Assembly (NCBI RefSeq): GCF_048544455.1
Contig: NC_133534.1
Span: 223,290,292 to 223,354,291, forward strand
Direction: 5' to 3'
Source: Silene latifolia
Taxonomy: Eukaryota; Streptophyta; Magnoliopsida; Caryophyllales; Caryophyllaceae
Length of the DNA stretch: 64,000 nucleotides
A program made the translations under genes and the position numbers. This document shows, piece by piece, positions 12,816 through 23,264 of this stretch (position 1 is the stretch's first letter; every line of letters begins with the position of its first letter). Below the pieces are notes generated by a model. It was not told where the DNA came from. It searched no databases and worked only from the letters and a program-made list of their open reading frames with translations.

Positions 12816-14212
12816 ACTTGGCCCTGTTGAATGTTCCATACTACAAGCTCCTTTCTCGGAGCATGATGTCCTCCGTGCACTCAAGAGTATGGATGGATCG
12901 AAATCTCCTGGACCAGATGGTATAACTCCGAAGTTTTTCCACCTTTTTTGGCCACAAGTAGGACATCTGGTTACTTCGGCTATCTTAAGGTTCCTGAACT
13001 CCGGCGTTATTTTGAAGGAATAGAATAACACTCTTATAGTCCTTATACCTAAGGTCGATAAACCTGAATTAGTTTCGCAGTACCGACCCATTAGCCTTTG
13101 TAATGTTCTGTACCGTTTGGCTTCCAAGTGCCTTGCCAACCGGCTCAAATTGGTGATTCCATCCCTTATCTCTGACTCCCAACAAGCTTTTATTCTCGAC
13201 CGCCTCATGTCTGATGGTTGTCTTATTGCCCATGAGATTATGCATTATATCAACAAGACTAAACGAGGAACGAACTGTTACTCGGTGCTTAAACTTGATA
13301 TGCATAATGCTTTTGATCGTGTATCGTGGCCTTTCCTTATGTCGGTTTTGGAGCAATTTGGTTTTCCTACAACCTGGCGCAATATTATTTGGGAGTGTAT
13401 TTCCACGGTTAACTACAGTGTTATGATTAATGGAAAACCGTCGGCTTCCTTTCATCCAACTTGCGGCTTATGCCAGGGTGATCTGCTTTCTCCTTAGTTA
13501 TTTATTATGTGTGTGGAAATTTTGTCCTGCCAACTAAGGCAAGCTGAGTCTCAACATCAAATTCATGGACTCAAGATTTCTCGATATGCTCCACCTCTTT
13601 CGCACCTCTTTTATGCGGACGATACTTTCATTTGGTGCAAGGCGACTCCTTCATCCTTTGAGGCTCTCCGTGACATTTTTCAAAGTTTTGAAGCTGCTTC
13701 TGGTCAGATGATTAATCTTCATAAATCCTTTATAAAATTCAGCCCTAACTCACCTGATGATTTCCGGTCCCATATGACATCAGTTCTAAAAATGAAAGAC
13801 TCTACTACCTTTGGTACCTATTTCGGCGTCCCAGTGGATCTCCCTAAACAAAAGACGACTGCTTTTCATGGGCTAATTGATAAGTTAACAACCCGCATTT
13901 CATCTTGGTCCTCTCTGCATTTGTCCCAGGCTAGCAAATTGGTAATTATCAATTCTATTCTGATTGGATCGATGGCTCATATTCTTGCTGCTGTCCCTCT
14001 ACCTCTAGCTATTTTCCGCAAGCTTGACTCCTTAATTGCTGCTTTCTGGTGGAGCAAGGAAACAACACGACGCTCCATTCACTGGCTATCTCAGCAGTAT
14101 TTGCATTCTCCAAAGGACAGTGGCGGGCTAGGTATTAAATCGGTGGCAACTCTCGGACAGGTAACTCTCATGAAATTTTTTTGGCGCATTCATCATAAAC
14201 CTACTGGACTAC
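12816..14212 (+). pseudogene. LINE ORF2, reverse transcriptase part (outer LINE)
   Basis: Resumes the outer LINE after the nested one. It starts with the second copy of ACTTGGCCCTG. Motifs: SKSPGPDGITPKFFHLFW, LIPKVDKPE...YRPISLCNVLY, SQQAFILDRL, KLDMHNAFDRVSWPF, GLCQGD, LFYADDTFIWCKA (catalytic) and FGVPVDLPK. Stops at about 13021 and 13496 break the frame. Coding ends abruptly at H-H-K-P-T-G-L, exactly at the TIR transposon, and resumes at 28614. Confidence 0.9.
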
Positions 14213-14231
14213 GGTCCTGTTCTTTTGGACT
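14213..14231 (+). repeat. Left terminal inverted repeat
   Basis: 19 bases matching the inverse of 28595-28613 with one mismatch (T/C at the third base). Confidence 0.85.
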
Positions 14232-14249
14232 TAAAGTCACTGAATTTTA

Positions 14250-14460
14250 GTTCACTTCAGATCCTATAAGTTCAGTTCAGTTCAATTCAGATCCTATAAG
14301 TTCAGTTCAGATCCTATAAGTTCAGTTAAGTTCAGATCCTATAAGTTCAGTTCAGTTCAGATCCTATAAGTTTAGTTTAGTTCAGATCCTATAAGTTCAG
14401 TTCAGATCCTATAAGTTCAGTTCAGAAAAATTCAGATCCTATAAATTTAGTTCAGAAGAG
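14250..14460 (+). repeat. Left subterminal repeat array
   Basis: About nine variants of a roughly 20-bp unit built on AGATCCTATAAGTTCAGTTC. Such arrays are typical transposase-binding regions of TIR elements. The right end carries the same unit in the same orientation (28396-28590). Confidence 0.85.
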
Positions 14461-14890
14461 CTATATAAGGAGTATTATTTTTAAAGACCGATACAAAAAT
14501 ATTTGACATTAATTATTCGATACATACATTATTATTTTTAAAAAAAAATCACTCCTCTCATTAATAATTTCAGCATCACAATAGATTTGGGCATGTTTGA
14601 TAAAAAGCGGAATAAGGTCATGTATTAGGTACGAAACAACATAGTCAAAAACATTTGGCGAGGCAATGGATCCGTTGTTGAGAGTGTTAGTGAAGATGAA
14701 AGTGATGAGGATTATGATAATATGGAAATAAATGGTTAGAAAAAAAGATATAATATGTGATTTATTTGTTATCGTAATGTAATCGTAGTATAATGTATGA
14801 ACAAACCAATGCATATAAATCGGAAACATGTTATTATTTTACCTAGTGTTTTAGACTATAATTTTTTTTAAACAATGTTCTCTCTTGGCA
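14461..14890. other. Subterminal spacer, possible transposase remnant
   Basis: AT-rich sequence with no convincing gene. The plus-strand reading between about 14575 and 14740 gives a short acidic tail (ESVSEDESDEDYDN) after a basic segment. This faintly resembles the C-terminal end of a PIF/Harbinger transposase. It is too short and broken to call. Confidence 0.2.
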
Positions 14891-15012
<122 letters not shown>

Positions 15013-15773
15013 TTTGAAACCTAGAGAGGGGGGGGAGGGGCGATTTCACGATCCTAGCTGCCGCTGTCACTACCGCTCTATCTCACCGTCACCACCGTCG
15101 TCATCTCACGCCGGCCATCTCTTCCTCGGCGTTATTGGTGTCGGCGGCTGTTGAGGGTAGCAGTTTCGGGGATTAGGGCATCGTGTTATTGCCGTTATTA
15201 GTTTAGGGCAACATTTTCTGAGTCATTCTTCCGCCGTTGGCTGCCAACAACCACCCCACGTCGAGCTTTAGACCTCACGTCGCCGGTCAGGGGCAGTTGT
15301 TGTGGGTTGTTCATACGGTGGTTCTGGGTTGTGAAGGAATTGCGTGCAGGTTGTCGTCTTTCAGGGATAATTGTCGCCGGCCTTGCGATCATTGTCGACC
15401 TGCGCCATCACCAGTTGGCCACCAGACCTCAAGTCGTCGGTCATTTTGGTGGTGGCTTACGGCACTGCTTTGAGTTTTCCTTCCACCGGTGAGTGCTCAT
15501 TTTTCTTCTCGTTTTTTTCCTGTTTGCTTTTAATCACGCTGTTCGTTGCTTTGCGGTTGTCCGGTGCTTCTGCCTGTGACCGGCCACTGCCGCCTCTGCC
15601 ACTGCCTTGTGTGGGTGGGTTCTGGTTGTTGTGGGTGTTACGGTTTACTTGGTGTGGAGTGTGTGAGTGTTGGGCCGTTTTCAAAAGCTACGGTGTGGTT
15701 TTTTTTGGTGGTGGTCCTCGGCTGTTCGACGCCGTTGTACGCGAGGAAGGGTGTTGGGTTTTGTTGTCCTTTC
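15013..15773 (+). other. GC-rich 5' region of the RT unit
   Basis: A G-run followed by GC-rich sequence unlike the AT-rich surroundings, ending at the ATG at 15774. Several short open frames occur but none has a recognisable domain. It probably is the 5' untranslated region or promoter of the RT unit, or a decayed N-terminal exon. Confidence 0.4.
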
Positions 15774-16022
15774 ATGCCTGAGCTAGTACGGTACCATTGT
15801 CCTTTTTCGGGTCTTCATGGGTGTCGGGATGGTTTCGGTAAGGGCCTTACAAAGGCAGCTTGGCAGAAACATTTACAGGTCCGACATTGTCATGACGGTG
15901 CGTTGGACCTTACGCGTCAGACTCTTACTGATAGTTTGACTGTTTATTCCAATGCCGAGAGTTCTTTGAGAGGATGGGGCTCTGGTTGTGTGGGGTGTGT
16001 TTTATGACCCGTACTGTTAGAG
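15774..16022 (+). pseudogene. RT-unit protein, N-terminal C2H2 zinc finger part
   Basis: From the ATG at 15774 the frame reads MPELVRYHCPFSGLHGC and then KHLQVRHC. This gives a C2H2-type finger (C-x7-C-x15-H-x4-H) expected to bind nucleic acid. The frame then runs to the gypsy insertion. The TAGAG duplication (16018-16022) is shared with 25265, where the same protein continues. A stop at 16005-16007 indicates a frameshift shortly before the insertion. I recognise the protein as a widespread plant RT-domain family without an established name. Confidence 0.7.
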
Positions 16023-17991
16023 TGTAATACTCCGTATTTTATATCACTAATTGAGTCGAGTTAATTGTTTAGTCGTATTGATATCGTAAGATCGAGTTAT
16101 TCGTAAACTTGTTGAGACGGGTTTAACTGAACGAAGTCACGTTAGCTAGTCCATTTACCAACTACGCTGACCCATGACACTTACCCATTTACCCAAGCAC
16201 GATTACCCATGACCCATTTACCGTCTAACGTAATTTTTTTTTAACCTAATTTTACCCTAACACTACATAACTCTCATCTCACCCGCCTCCCTCACTTCGA
16301 CGACACACTTTTTCAGATTCACGCAAAACGAGAGAGAGAGAGAGAGAGTGAGAGAGGAAGGCGACGGCGCAGCAAGGAAGGCTTTAGGGTGGTTGTCGAC
16401 GTCTGTAGGCGACCCTGGTGGTTGTTGTGGTGGCAGAAAAGGTATGCGCGCAACTCTCCCTTCTATTTTCGCTATTTCTGTCAGGTTTTGGTTGCTGTTG
16501 CGTGTCTTAAGGAGGCGATACTGGTGGTTGTTGACGAGGTAAGAGAGTCGTGTGGTATGTGTCGAGTGTGGTGGTGGTTGTTAGGGAAGCTTTAGGCGGT
16601 GGTAGTGGCAGAGAGAGGCGGCAGCGACACAGGGTAACAAACGGGTTAAATGCGGGTTTTCAGGCGGTTTAGACGGTTAGGTTTGGGGTGGCGCCACCGT
16701 GGACTCGGGGGAGGTCGAAACGACGGCGCCACGGCATCTGTGTGCGTTGTTTGACGACAGTGGTGGCTGAGGGGTTGTGTAGGTGGCTGCTGTGGTGGCA
16801 ACCACGGGCGGTGGAGTGAACCAGGGGGGATTTCGTGGCCTCGGTTCGACTCACCGGCGGGAGTCGAACCCGGTGAGGGCGGCGGTAGGAACCCAGGTCA
16901 GACCCGGTGTCTGACCTGGCGGCTGTCACGGTGTAAAGGTGGCGTGTGGGAGTTGGGGATCGGGTTGGAAGTCGTGGGTTGGGCGTGTTGTTTAGTCGGT
17001 TTTGATTCGTTTTCTTTATTATTTAAGTTATCGTAGTTAGTTAGTTAATTTAACTCCCGAGTTATTTAAAATAATTAGAGACGGGTTTTGAGTCGGGTTT
17101 GTTAAAATGGAAAAGCTGCTATATCGGGAAAGTTTCCATTTAAGGAAACTTTCCATTTTAAGAAGTTTCTATTTTTAGTAACTTTCTATTTTGGGAACGG
17201 GAATAGTTTAAGTAGTTGTTTATCATTTATTTATCTTTTAGAGGGCGAATTTGTTGTGGAATATTACTGAGCACCCGACTATTTGACTGCAGTACTGAGG
17301 TAGGGGAATACACTGATTGAGTTCTTACGATTATAAAGAGTTGGCATGTTCGGTGATTATATGACATATCTGGCTATCTTATTTATCTTGTTGAGCATTA
17401 TTGTTTCGTACGTTTCATACATTGCATTTGCATCGGAGTTGGAGTTGGAGGAGATGAGATTATTGCGATTAAGGCCCAGGCGGGTTCTGCAGGACTTGCC
17501 CTGGTGTCCTCAGCTATGAGCTGGTATATCGACGACGGTCGATTGATATAGTCTGTCGGGGATCGGTATGGCTGGGCGTTCCGGGGATGTGTGTGATGGA
17601 GTTGAGAATGGAGGATTATAGCATTGCATTCTTTATTTATATCGTATTACCTACTCAACCTCGCGGTTGACCCTGTGTATTCATGTACGCCTGTGATGAT
17701 CCATTTCTCGGGGAGCAGATTGACGGAGTTGTTAAGACATTTGAGGTGGCGGGGAGAGAGCATGGATCACCTGACTTAGAGCTAGCCCACTTTTATTTCC
17801 GTTTAGCTATCAGACTTTATTTCCAGTTTTGAGACATGTTCCATTTCAGTTGTAAACATTTATAAACTTTTAATTTAAAGTACTGTTTATCTTTCCCTTT
17901 GTTATCTACTGCCTCGGGTTTCCGAGATGGTAACACCCTTATTTATCTGAGGAGTCCTAGTCCAGGCCCTTAAATAAATGGGGGTGTTACA
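16023..17991 (+). repeat. 5' LTR of the Tekay-type element
   Basis: Begins TGTAATACTCCG and ends GGGGGTGTTACA. Compared with the 3' LTR it lacks a block of about 40 bp near 16757 (present near 23989-24030) and shows scattered single changes. Confidence 0.95.
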
Positions 17992-17994
17992 AAG

Positions 17995-18006
17995 TGGTAT
18001 CAGAGC
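17995..18006 (+). promoter_or_regulatory. Primer-binding site of the Tekay-type element
   Basis: TGGTATCAGAGC three bases after the 5' LTR, complementary to initiator-Met tRNA. Confidence 0.93.
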
Positions 18007-18495
18007 GAACGATCCTCAGGCCTAAACCAATGAATCCAATGAATATAGGAAGAGTCTAAATAAAATGAACCCCGAGATAGAACTGTTAGGAGCACACTAA
18101 AGGTAAGGGATGAGTTAGGGGCCCTCTCACACCGAACCATTGGCCCTCTCAGTTTGACCCGGGAACCCTGGGTGTAAATGAGATAAAGGGTAGAAAAGTT
18201 GCATGACGTTGAGTATGAATTCATATATCGTTGCCTAAGTGTTAACTGATTGATATATTAATTGTTGCATAAAGGAGTTGATGGGAGGTTGTGGCATAAT
18301 ACTTTGCATGTTTTAAAGTTGATTCATACTTATGTCTCTATAAAGTTTGTGTTAGAAGACTATGTCTAGTGATATGCGGTTATATGATCCCTAAACCATG
18401 CTAGGTAGACAAGTAGGGTAAAAAGTGATAGAATTGGCGAGAGTTGCCAAGGTGATTTTGTGTTGCAGCTAATTCCTAAAATTTTCTTATAGTCA
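18007..18495 (+). other. Leader between primer-binding site and gag
   Basis: About 490 bp with no gene; it ends at the gag ATG at 18496. Confidence 0.6.
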
Positions 18496-19543
18496 TGCCT
18501 CCAAGAAGGAACACGGCTGTAAACATCACCCAGGCAGAGTTAGATTAGCTACTGGCAGGGAATGAGGCCTTAAAGGCCAAAAGAATTGACCCTGCTAAGA
18601 TGAGTACAATAGTGGCGAGGCATAACCCTACCATTTTCACTGGAGAGGGGGAACCTCACTTGCTGGGAGATTGGTGTCGGGAGTTCACCAACCTATTCGA
18701 GCTGATAGCTTGTCCTGAAGAGCTGCAAGTAGACCAGGCTGCCTACTACCTCAGGGCCACAGCTGGGGAATGGTGGACTAGGAACAAGGCGGAGATCCGA
18801 CATATTGCTAGGGATATTGAGGAAGGATATGTGTCTTGGTTGGAATTTCAAGCGATCCGACGGACCGATTCATGCCGAGTTCAGGAAAGCTAAGCTAAGG
18901 GAGGAGTTCGATACGTTTAAGATGACAGAGGACATGACGGTGGACACATACCATAGGAAGTTCCGACTGTTGGCTTCATATATCGATGAATTTGCTAAGA
19001 ACGAGACCATCTTTGGCTATGAGGTTTGAGAGGGGACCGACGGTGGATATCAAGAAGAGGCTCACGGCGCTCCACCTACCACCGTTCAGGACATCTACCC
19101 GAGGGTGGTGCTCGAGAGGCTCTCCGAGCGATCAAGGAGGATAAGAAAGGAAAAAGCCGAGAAGAGGAAGCCGTAAACGTCGTGATAATACCGGGGCCAA
19201 GAAGCTGAATTCAGGCAAGTTCGGTGGGTACTCCACCAATAGTGCTCCTTGGGGGATGAGGAATCAAAGCGGAGGCAGTTACAGAGGTGCTAGTATTGGA
19301 GGTAATGCGCCCAGGGTCACCTGTTATGGAGTGGAAAGTTGGGACACAAGAAGTGGGAATGCGAAGTTCGGAGGAAACCAAGTTGGGGTTTCCGGACACC
19401 TACATCTGGATACGGCGGATCTCGTACGGACGGGATCGGGTACAACAACTACCGTGCTCCTAATATCGGCTATGGAGGAGGTGCCCGATCGGGGGGGGCA
19501 AGTAATGATTATCAAGGAAGCTACAACAACTATCGAACCGTAG
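18496..19543 (+). pseudogene. Tekay-type gag
   Basis: The likely start is the ATG at 18496 (MPPRRNTAVNITQAELD), followed at once by a stop. Gag-core segments are recognisable in changing frames: GEPHLLGDWCREFTNLF, AGEWWTRNK, AEFRKAKLREEFDTFK and VDTYHRKFRLLASYIDEF. The zinc knuckle is split: C-Y-G lies in one frame and GKLGHKKWEC in another, and its second Cys is lost. A Gly/Tyr-rich tail follows. At least four frame changes make it non-functional. Confidence 0.85.
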
Positions 19544-19544
19544 C

Positions 19545-20702
19545 TTGACAAAACCAGCCCAATGGGGTGGTAACTTCCGGAAGGAACCGAACGAGGGGAA
19601 CAAGCAACCCAATACCGCTTCATCGAGTCAGTCTGGAGCTAAGTCCAGTGGCAAGCTCTTTAACATGGGAAAGGAAGCAGCAAAGGAGGATGCCCATGTC
19701 GTGACTGGTACATTTCTTGTCAATTCTAAACCCACATTCGTGTTATTCGATTCTGGTGCCACACATTCATTCATATCTAGGGAGCATGTTAGAGCCTTGA
19801 ACCTTACTGCTTATGATAGAGTCGTTGATTCTGTTATAGTACCCTCGGGAGAGTCTGTGCCTTGTGATAGAATCTACACTAGTGTACCTATTCAGATTGG
19901 GGAGGTTGTCTTTCACTGTGACCTTATGGAGTTTCCATTGGGCGGTTTCGAGGTGATTCTAGGGATGGATTGGTTGGGAAAGTACAAAGCTTTCATTGAC
20001 TGTTACCAAAAGAAAATATCACTGAGAGGACCTAAGGGAGTCAGAGTAACCTACAAGGGATACATGGTCAAACCCAAAGTCAAATTTATTTCTGTAAATG
20101 CCCTAAAATCGAGTCTGAGGAAGGGAGACCAGTTGATCTTGTGTCAGATGTGGGATAGAGAGTCTGAGACCCCTAGGATTTCTGACATACCTGTGGTGAG
20201 AGACTTTGAGGGGATATTTCCGGAAGAGATTCCTGGGCTACCACCTAAGCGCGACGTTGACTTTTCCATTGATCTAAAGCCGGGAGCTGGGGCTATTTCT
20301 AAGCCACCATATCGTATGGGACCGAAAGAGATGGAGGAATTGAAGACGCAATTGGATGAATTGGCTGAGAAGGGATTTATTCGACCCAGTGTATCACCTT
20401 GGGGAGCACCTGTGCTATTTGTCAAGAAAAAGGATGGAAGTTTGAGGCTGTGTGTGGATTACCGAGAGTTGAATAATGTGACTATCAAAAACCGTTATCC
20501 TTTGCCAAGGATCGATGATCTGTTTGACCAACTGAGTGGAGCTGGAGTGTTCTCGAAGATTGATCTGAGGTCGGGTTATCACCAACTAAGGATAAAGAAC
20601 GAGGATATTCCTAAGACTGCATTCAGAACCAGATATGGACACTATGAGTTCGTGGTCATGCCCTTCGGATTACCAACGCGCCAGCTGTGTTTATGGACCT
20701 AA
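19545..20702 (+). pseudogene. Tekay-type protease and first half of RT
   Basis: 385 residues. The protease motif [12 protein letters not shown] is at about 65-76. RT follows with [57 protein letters not shown] and [16 protein letters not shown]. One base is missing in the conserved segment after MPFG, so the frame runs out at 20702. Confidence 0.93.
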
Positions 20703-21730
20703 TGAATCGGGTGTTCAGTCCTTATCTGGACAAGTTCGTGGTTGTATTCATTGATGATATATTGGTTTACTCCAAGAATGAGGAAGAGCACGAGGAACAT
20801 CTGAGGATAGTGTTGAGAACTTTGGCAGAGAATCAGTTGTATGCCAAATTGAGTAAGTGTGAGTTCTGGTTGAAGAAATTTGCCTTTCTGGGGCATGTGA
20901 TTTCCAAGGAAGGGGTGTCAGTGGATCCTAGCAAGATTGAGGCTGTGACTAGATGGCAGAGTCCAAAGAATGTGGGCAAAATTCGAAGTTTCTTGGGACT
21001 AGCTGGATACTACAGGAGGTTTGTCAAAGATTTTGCGAAGATAGCAAAACCATTGACATCTCTAATGAGGAAAGAGAACAGGTTTGTCTGGGATGAGAGA
21101 TGTGAGAAGGCTTTCTTGACCCTCAAAGAGCGCCTAACCTCAGCTCCTATCCTTGCCTTGCCAGATGGGAATGATAACTTCGAAGTGTATACTGATGCTT
21201 CCATGAAGGGGTTGGGGTGTGTGTTGATGCAGAACGGGAAGGTAATCGCTTACGCTTCTCGACAATTGAAGATTTATGAGGAGAACTACCCTACCCATGA
21301 TCTAGAGTTGGGAGCCGTGGTGTTTGCTCTCAATTTGTGGCGACATTATCTCTATGGAGCGACTTTCAAGGTATTTTCTTATCACAAGAGTCTGAAGTAT
21401 ATCTATACTCAGAAGGAGCTGAACATGAGACAGAGGAGGTGGATCGAGTTGATTGGTGACTATGACATGGACCTACTCTATCATGAAGGGAAGGCGAATG
21501 TCGTAGCTGATGCTTTGAGTCGGAAGTCTATCCATGCCCTGATCAGTGCCAGATCCAGGGTGAGGATGTTGGGTGAGCTAAGAAAGATGAGGATTTACAT
21601 GATCCGACGAGGCGAGCCCATTGGAGATATGACAGTTGAGCCAGAGTTGTACGAGGAGATTCGAGAGTTACAGAAAGAGGATGCTAGAGTTCAGAAATGG
21701 CGCAGTGCAGTGGAACAGGCAGGTACATAA
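20687..21730 (+). pseudogene. Tekay-type second half of RT and RNase H
   Basis: 347 residues continuing RT in a new frame: [13 protein letters not shown] is the catalytic motif, then [19 protein letters not shown] and [19 protein letters not shown]. RNase H starts with [18 protein letters not shown] and ends near VVADALSRK. The frame stops at 21728-21730 before integrase. Confidence 0.93.
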
Positions 21731-21766
21731 CCCTACTCTAAATTCAGTATTCATTCAGATGGGAGC

Positions 21767-23088
21767 TTGAGGTTTGGACAGAGGTGGTGTGTGCCAGCTA
21801 ATGAGGAACTGAAGAGGAAAATTCTTACTGAGGCACATGCTACTCCTTATTCTGTACATCCTGGAGGGGATAAGTTATACAAGGACCTCAAGAAGACATT
21901 TTGGTGGCCTAATATGAAGAAGGAAGTTGTTGAGTTCGTGTCTCGATGTTTGACATGCCAAAGGGTGAAGGGTGAACACAAGAGACTGCAGGGGAAGGTT
22001 CAGCCGCTAGATGTACCAGAGTGGAAGTGGGAGAGTATATCCATGGACTTCATCGTCGGGTTGCCTCGGACTCAAAGAGGTAACAACATAATTTGGGTGA
22101 TCGTCGACAGGTTGACCAAGTCAGCTCACTTTATTCCCATGAAGGATACTTGGAGTAAGGCTGAGTTGGCTAAGGCTTATGTTCAGTACGTGGTAAAGTT
22201 GCATGGTGTGCCTAAAGATATCGTCTCCGACAGAGATTCCAGGTTTCTATCCAAGTTCTGGCAGGAATTGCAGTCATTGATGGGTACTCAACTGAAGATG
22301 AGCACCGCTTTTCATCCTGCTACTGACGGTCAGACAGAGAGGACTATTCAGACCCTCGAGGATATGTTGAGAGCTTGTGTTCTAGAGTTTGGCGGATCTT
22401 GGGAGGACAGACTGGGGTTGATCGAGTTTTATTACAATAACAGTTATCACGCTAGCATTGGGATGGCACCATTCGAGCCACTTTATGGTAGGAAATGCAG
22501 GAGTCTGTGTGTTGGGATGATCGATCGATCGACGCTTTGTCGTTTGGGGCCGAGAGATGATTCGGGAGATGATTGAACAGGTACAGATTATTAGGCAAAA
22601 GATGAGAGCTTCCCAGGACAGACAGAAGAGCTATGCTGACACTAGGAGAAGTGACATTTATTTCGAGGTGGGAGAGAAGGTACTACTCAAAGTGTCGCCG
22701 ATGAAGGGAGTTATGAGGTTCGGGAAGCGAGGAAAGCTGAGTCAGAAATTCATCGGACCTTATGAGATTTTGGACAGAGTTGGAGAGGTGGCATACCGTT
22801 TAGCTTTGCCACCAGTGTTAGCCAGAGTTCACAATGTCTTTCATGTTTCCCAGTTGCGGAGGTACTTGAGCGATCCATCACATGTGTTGAGTCCTGAGGT
22901 GATCGAGGTGGATGAACAGTTGTCCTATCTGGAGACACCTAAGGAGATTTTGGACAGGAAAGTGAGGAAGACCGGGGAATGGAGAGACGACTTTGGTGAA
23001 AGTCTTGTGGACTAACCACAATGTTGAGGAAGCTACATGGGAGACTGAGGCTTCCATGAGGGAAAGCTATCCACACCTGTTTGCATGA
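21767..23088 (+). pseudogene. Tekay-type integrase with chromodomain-like C-terminus
   Basis: The zinc-binding part is visible as HPGGDKLYKDLKKTFWWPNM and CLTCQRVK. The core has SMDFIVGLP, VSDRDSRFLSKFW and TERTIQTLEDML as the D, D and E motifs. A frameshift at about 22520-22560 is followed by GEKVLLKVSPMKGVMRFGKRGKL and VFHVSQLRRY. After another shift near 22975 comes VLWTNHNVEEATWETE, the chromodomain-like end typical of plant chromoviruses, thought to guide insertion to chromatin. The stop is at 23086-23088. Confidence 0.9.
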
Positions 23089-23097
23089 GGTAAGTTC

Positions 23098-23140
23098 CGG
23101 GACGTAACTTTCTTTTTAGGAGGGTAGAATGTAACATTTT
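23098..23140 (+). repeat. Upstream duplicate of the polypurine-tract region
   Basis: A degenerate copy of the motif that precedes the 3' LTR: a hairpin-like GTTCCGGGACGTAAC, then a T-run, AGGAGGGTAGA and TGTAACA. It resembles a second polypurine tract followed by an LTR-like start. Confidence 0.5.
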
Positions 23141-23227
23141 GTTTTATGGGCCTAAATCCATGAGTTATCTACATTAGAAAATCTGTTTTGGTACCCACGG
23201 TGATGCTTGGAGGTTTGATAGATGAGC

Positions 23228-23264
23228 GAACTTCGAGACGAAGTTCATTTTAAGGGGGGAAGAC
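23228..23264 (+). promoter_or_regulatory. Hairpin and polypurine tract
   Basis: GAACTTCG-AGA-CGAAGTTC forms a perfect 8-bp stem (23228-23246). It is followed by TTTTAAGGGGGGAAGAC and the 3' LTR start at 23265. The purine run primes plus-strand DNA synthesis in LTR elements. Confidence 0.85.

Noticed and set aside
15371..15781. Open frames upstream of the RT gene as a separate protein
   Set aside because: GC-rich chance frames without motifs; the region behaves as a 5' leader.
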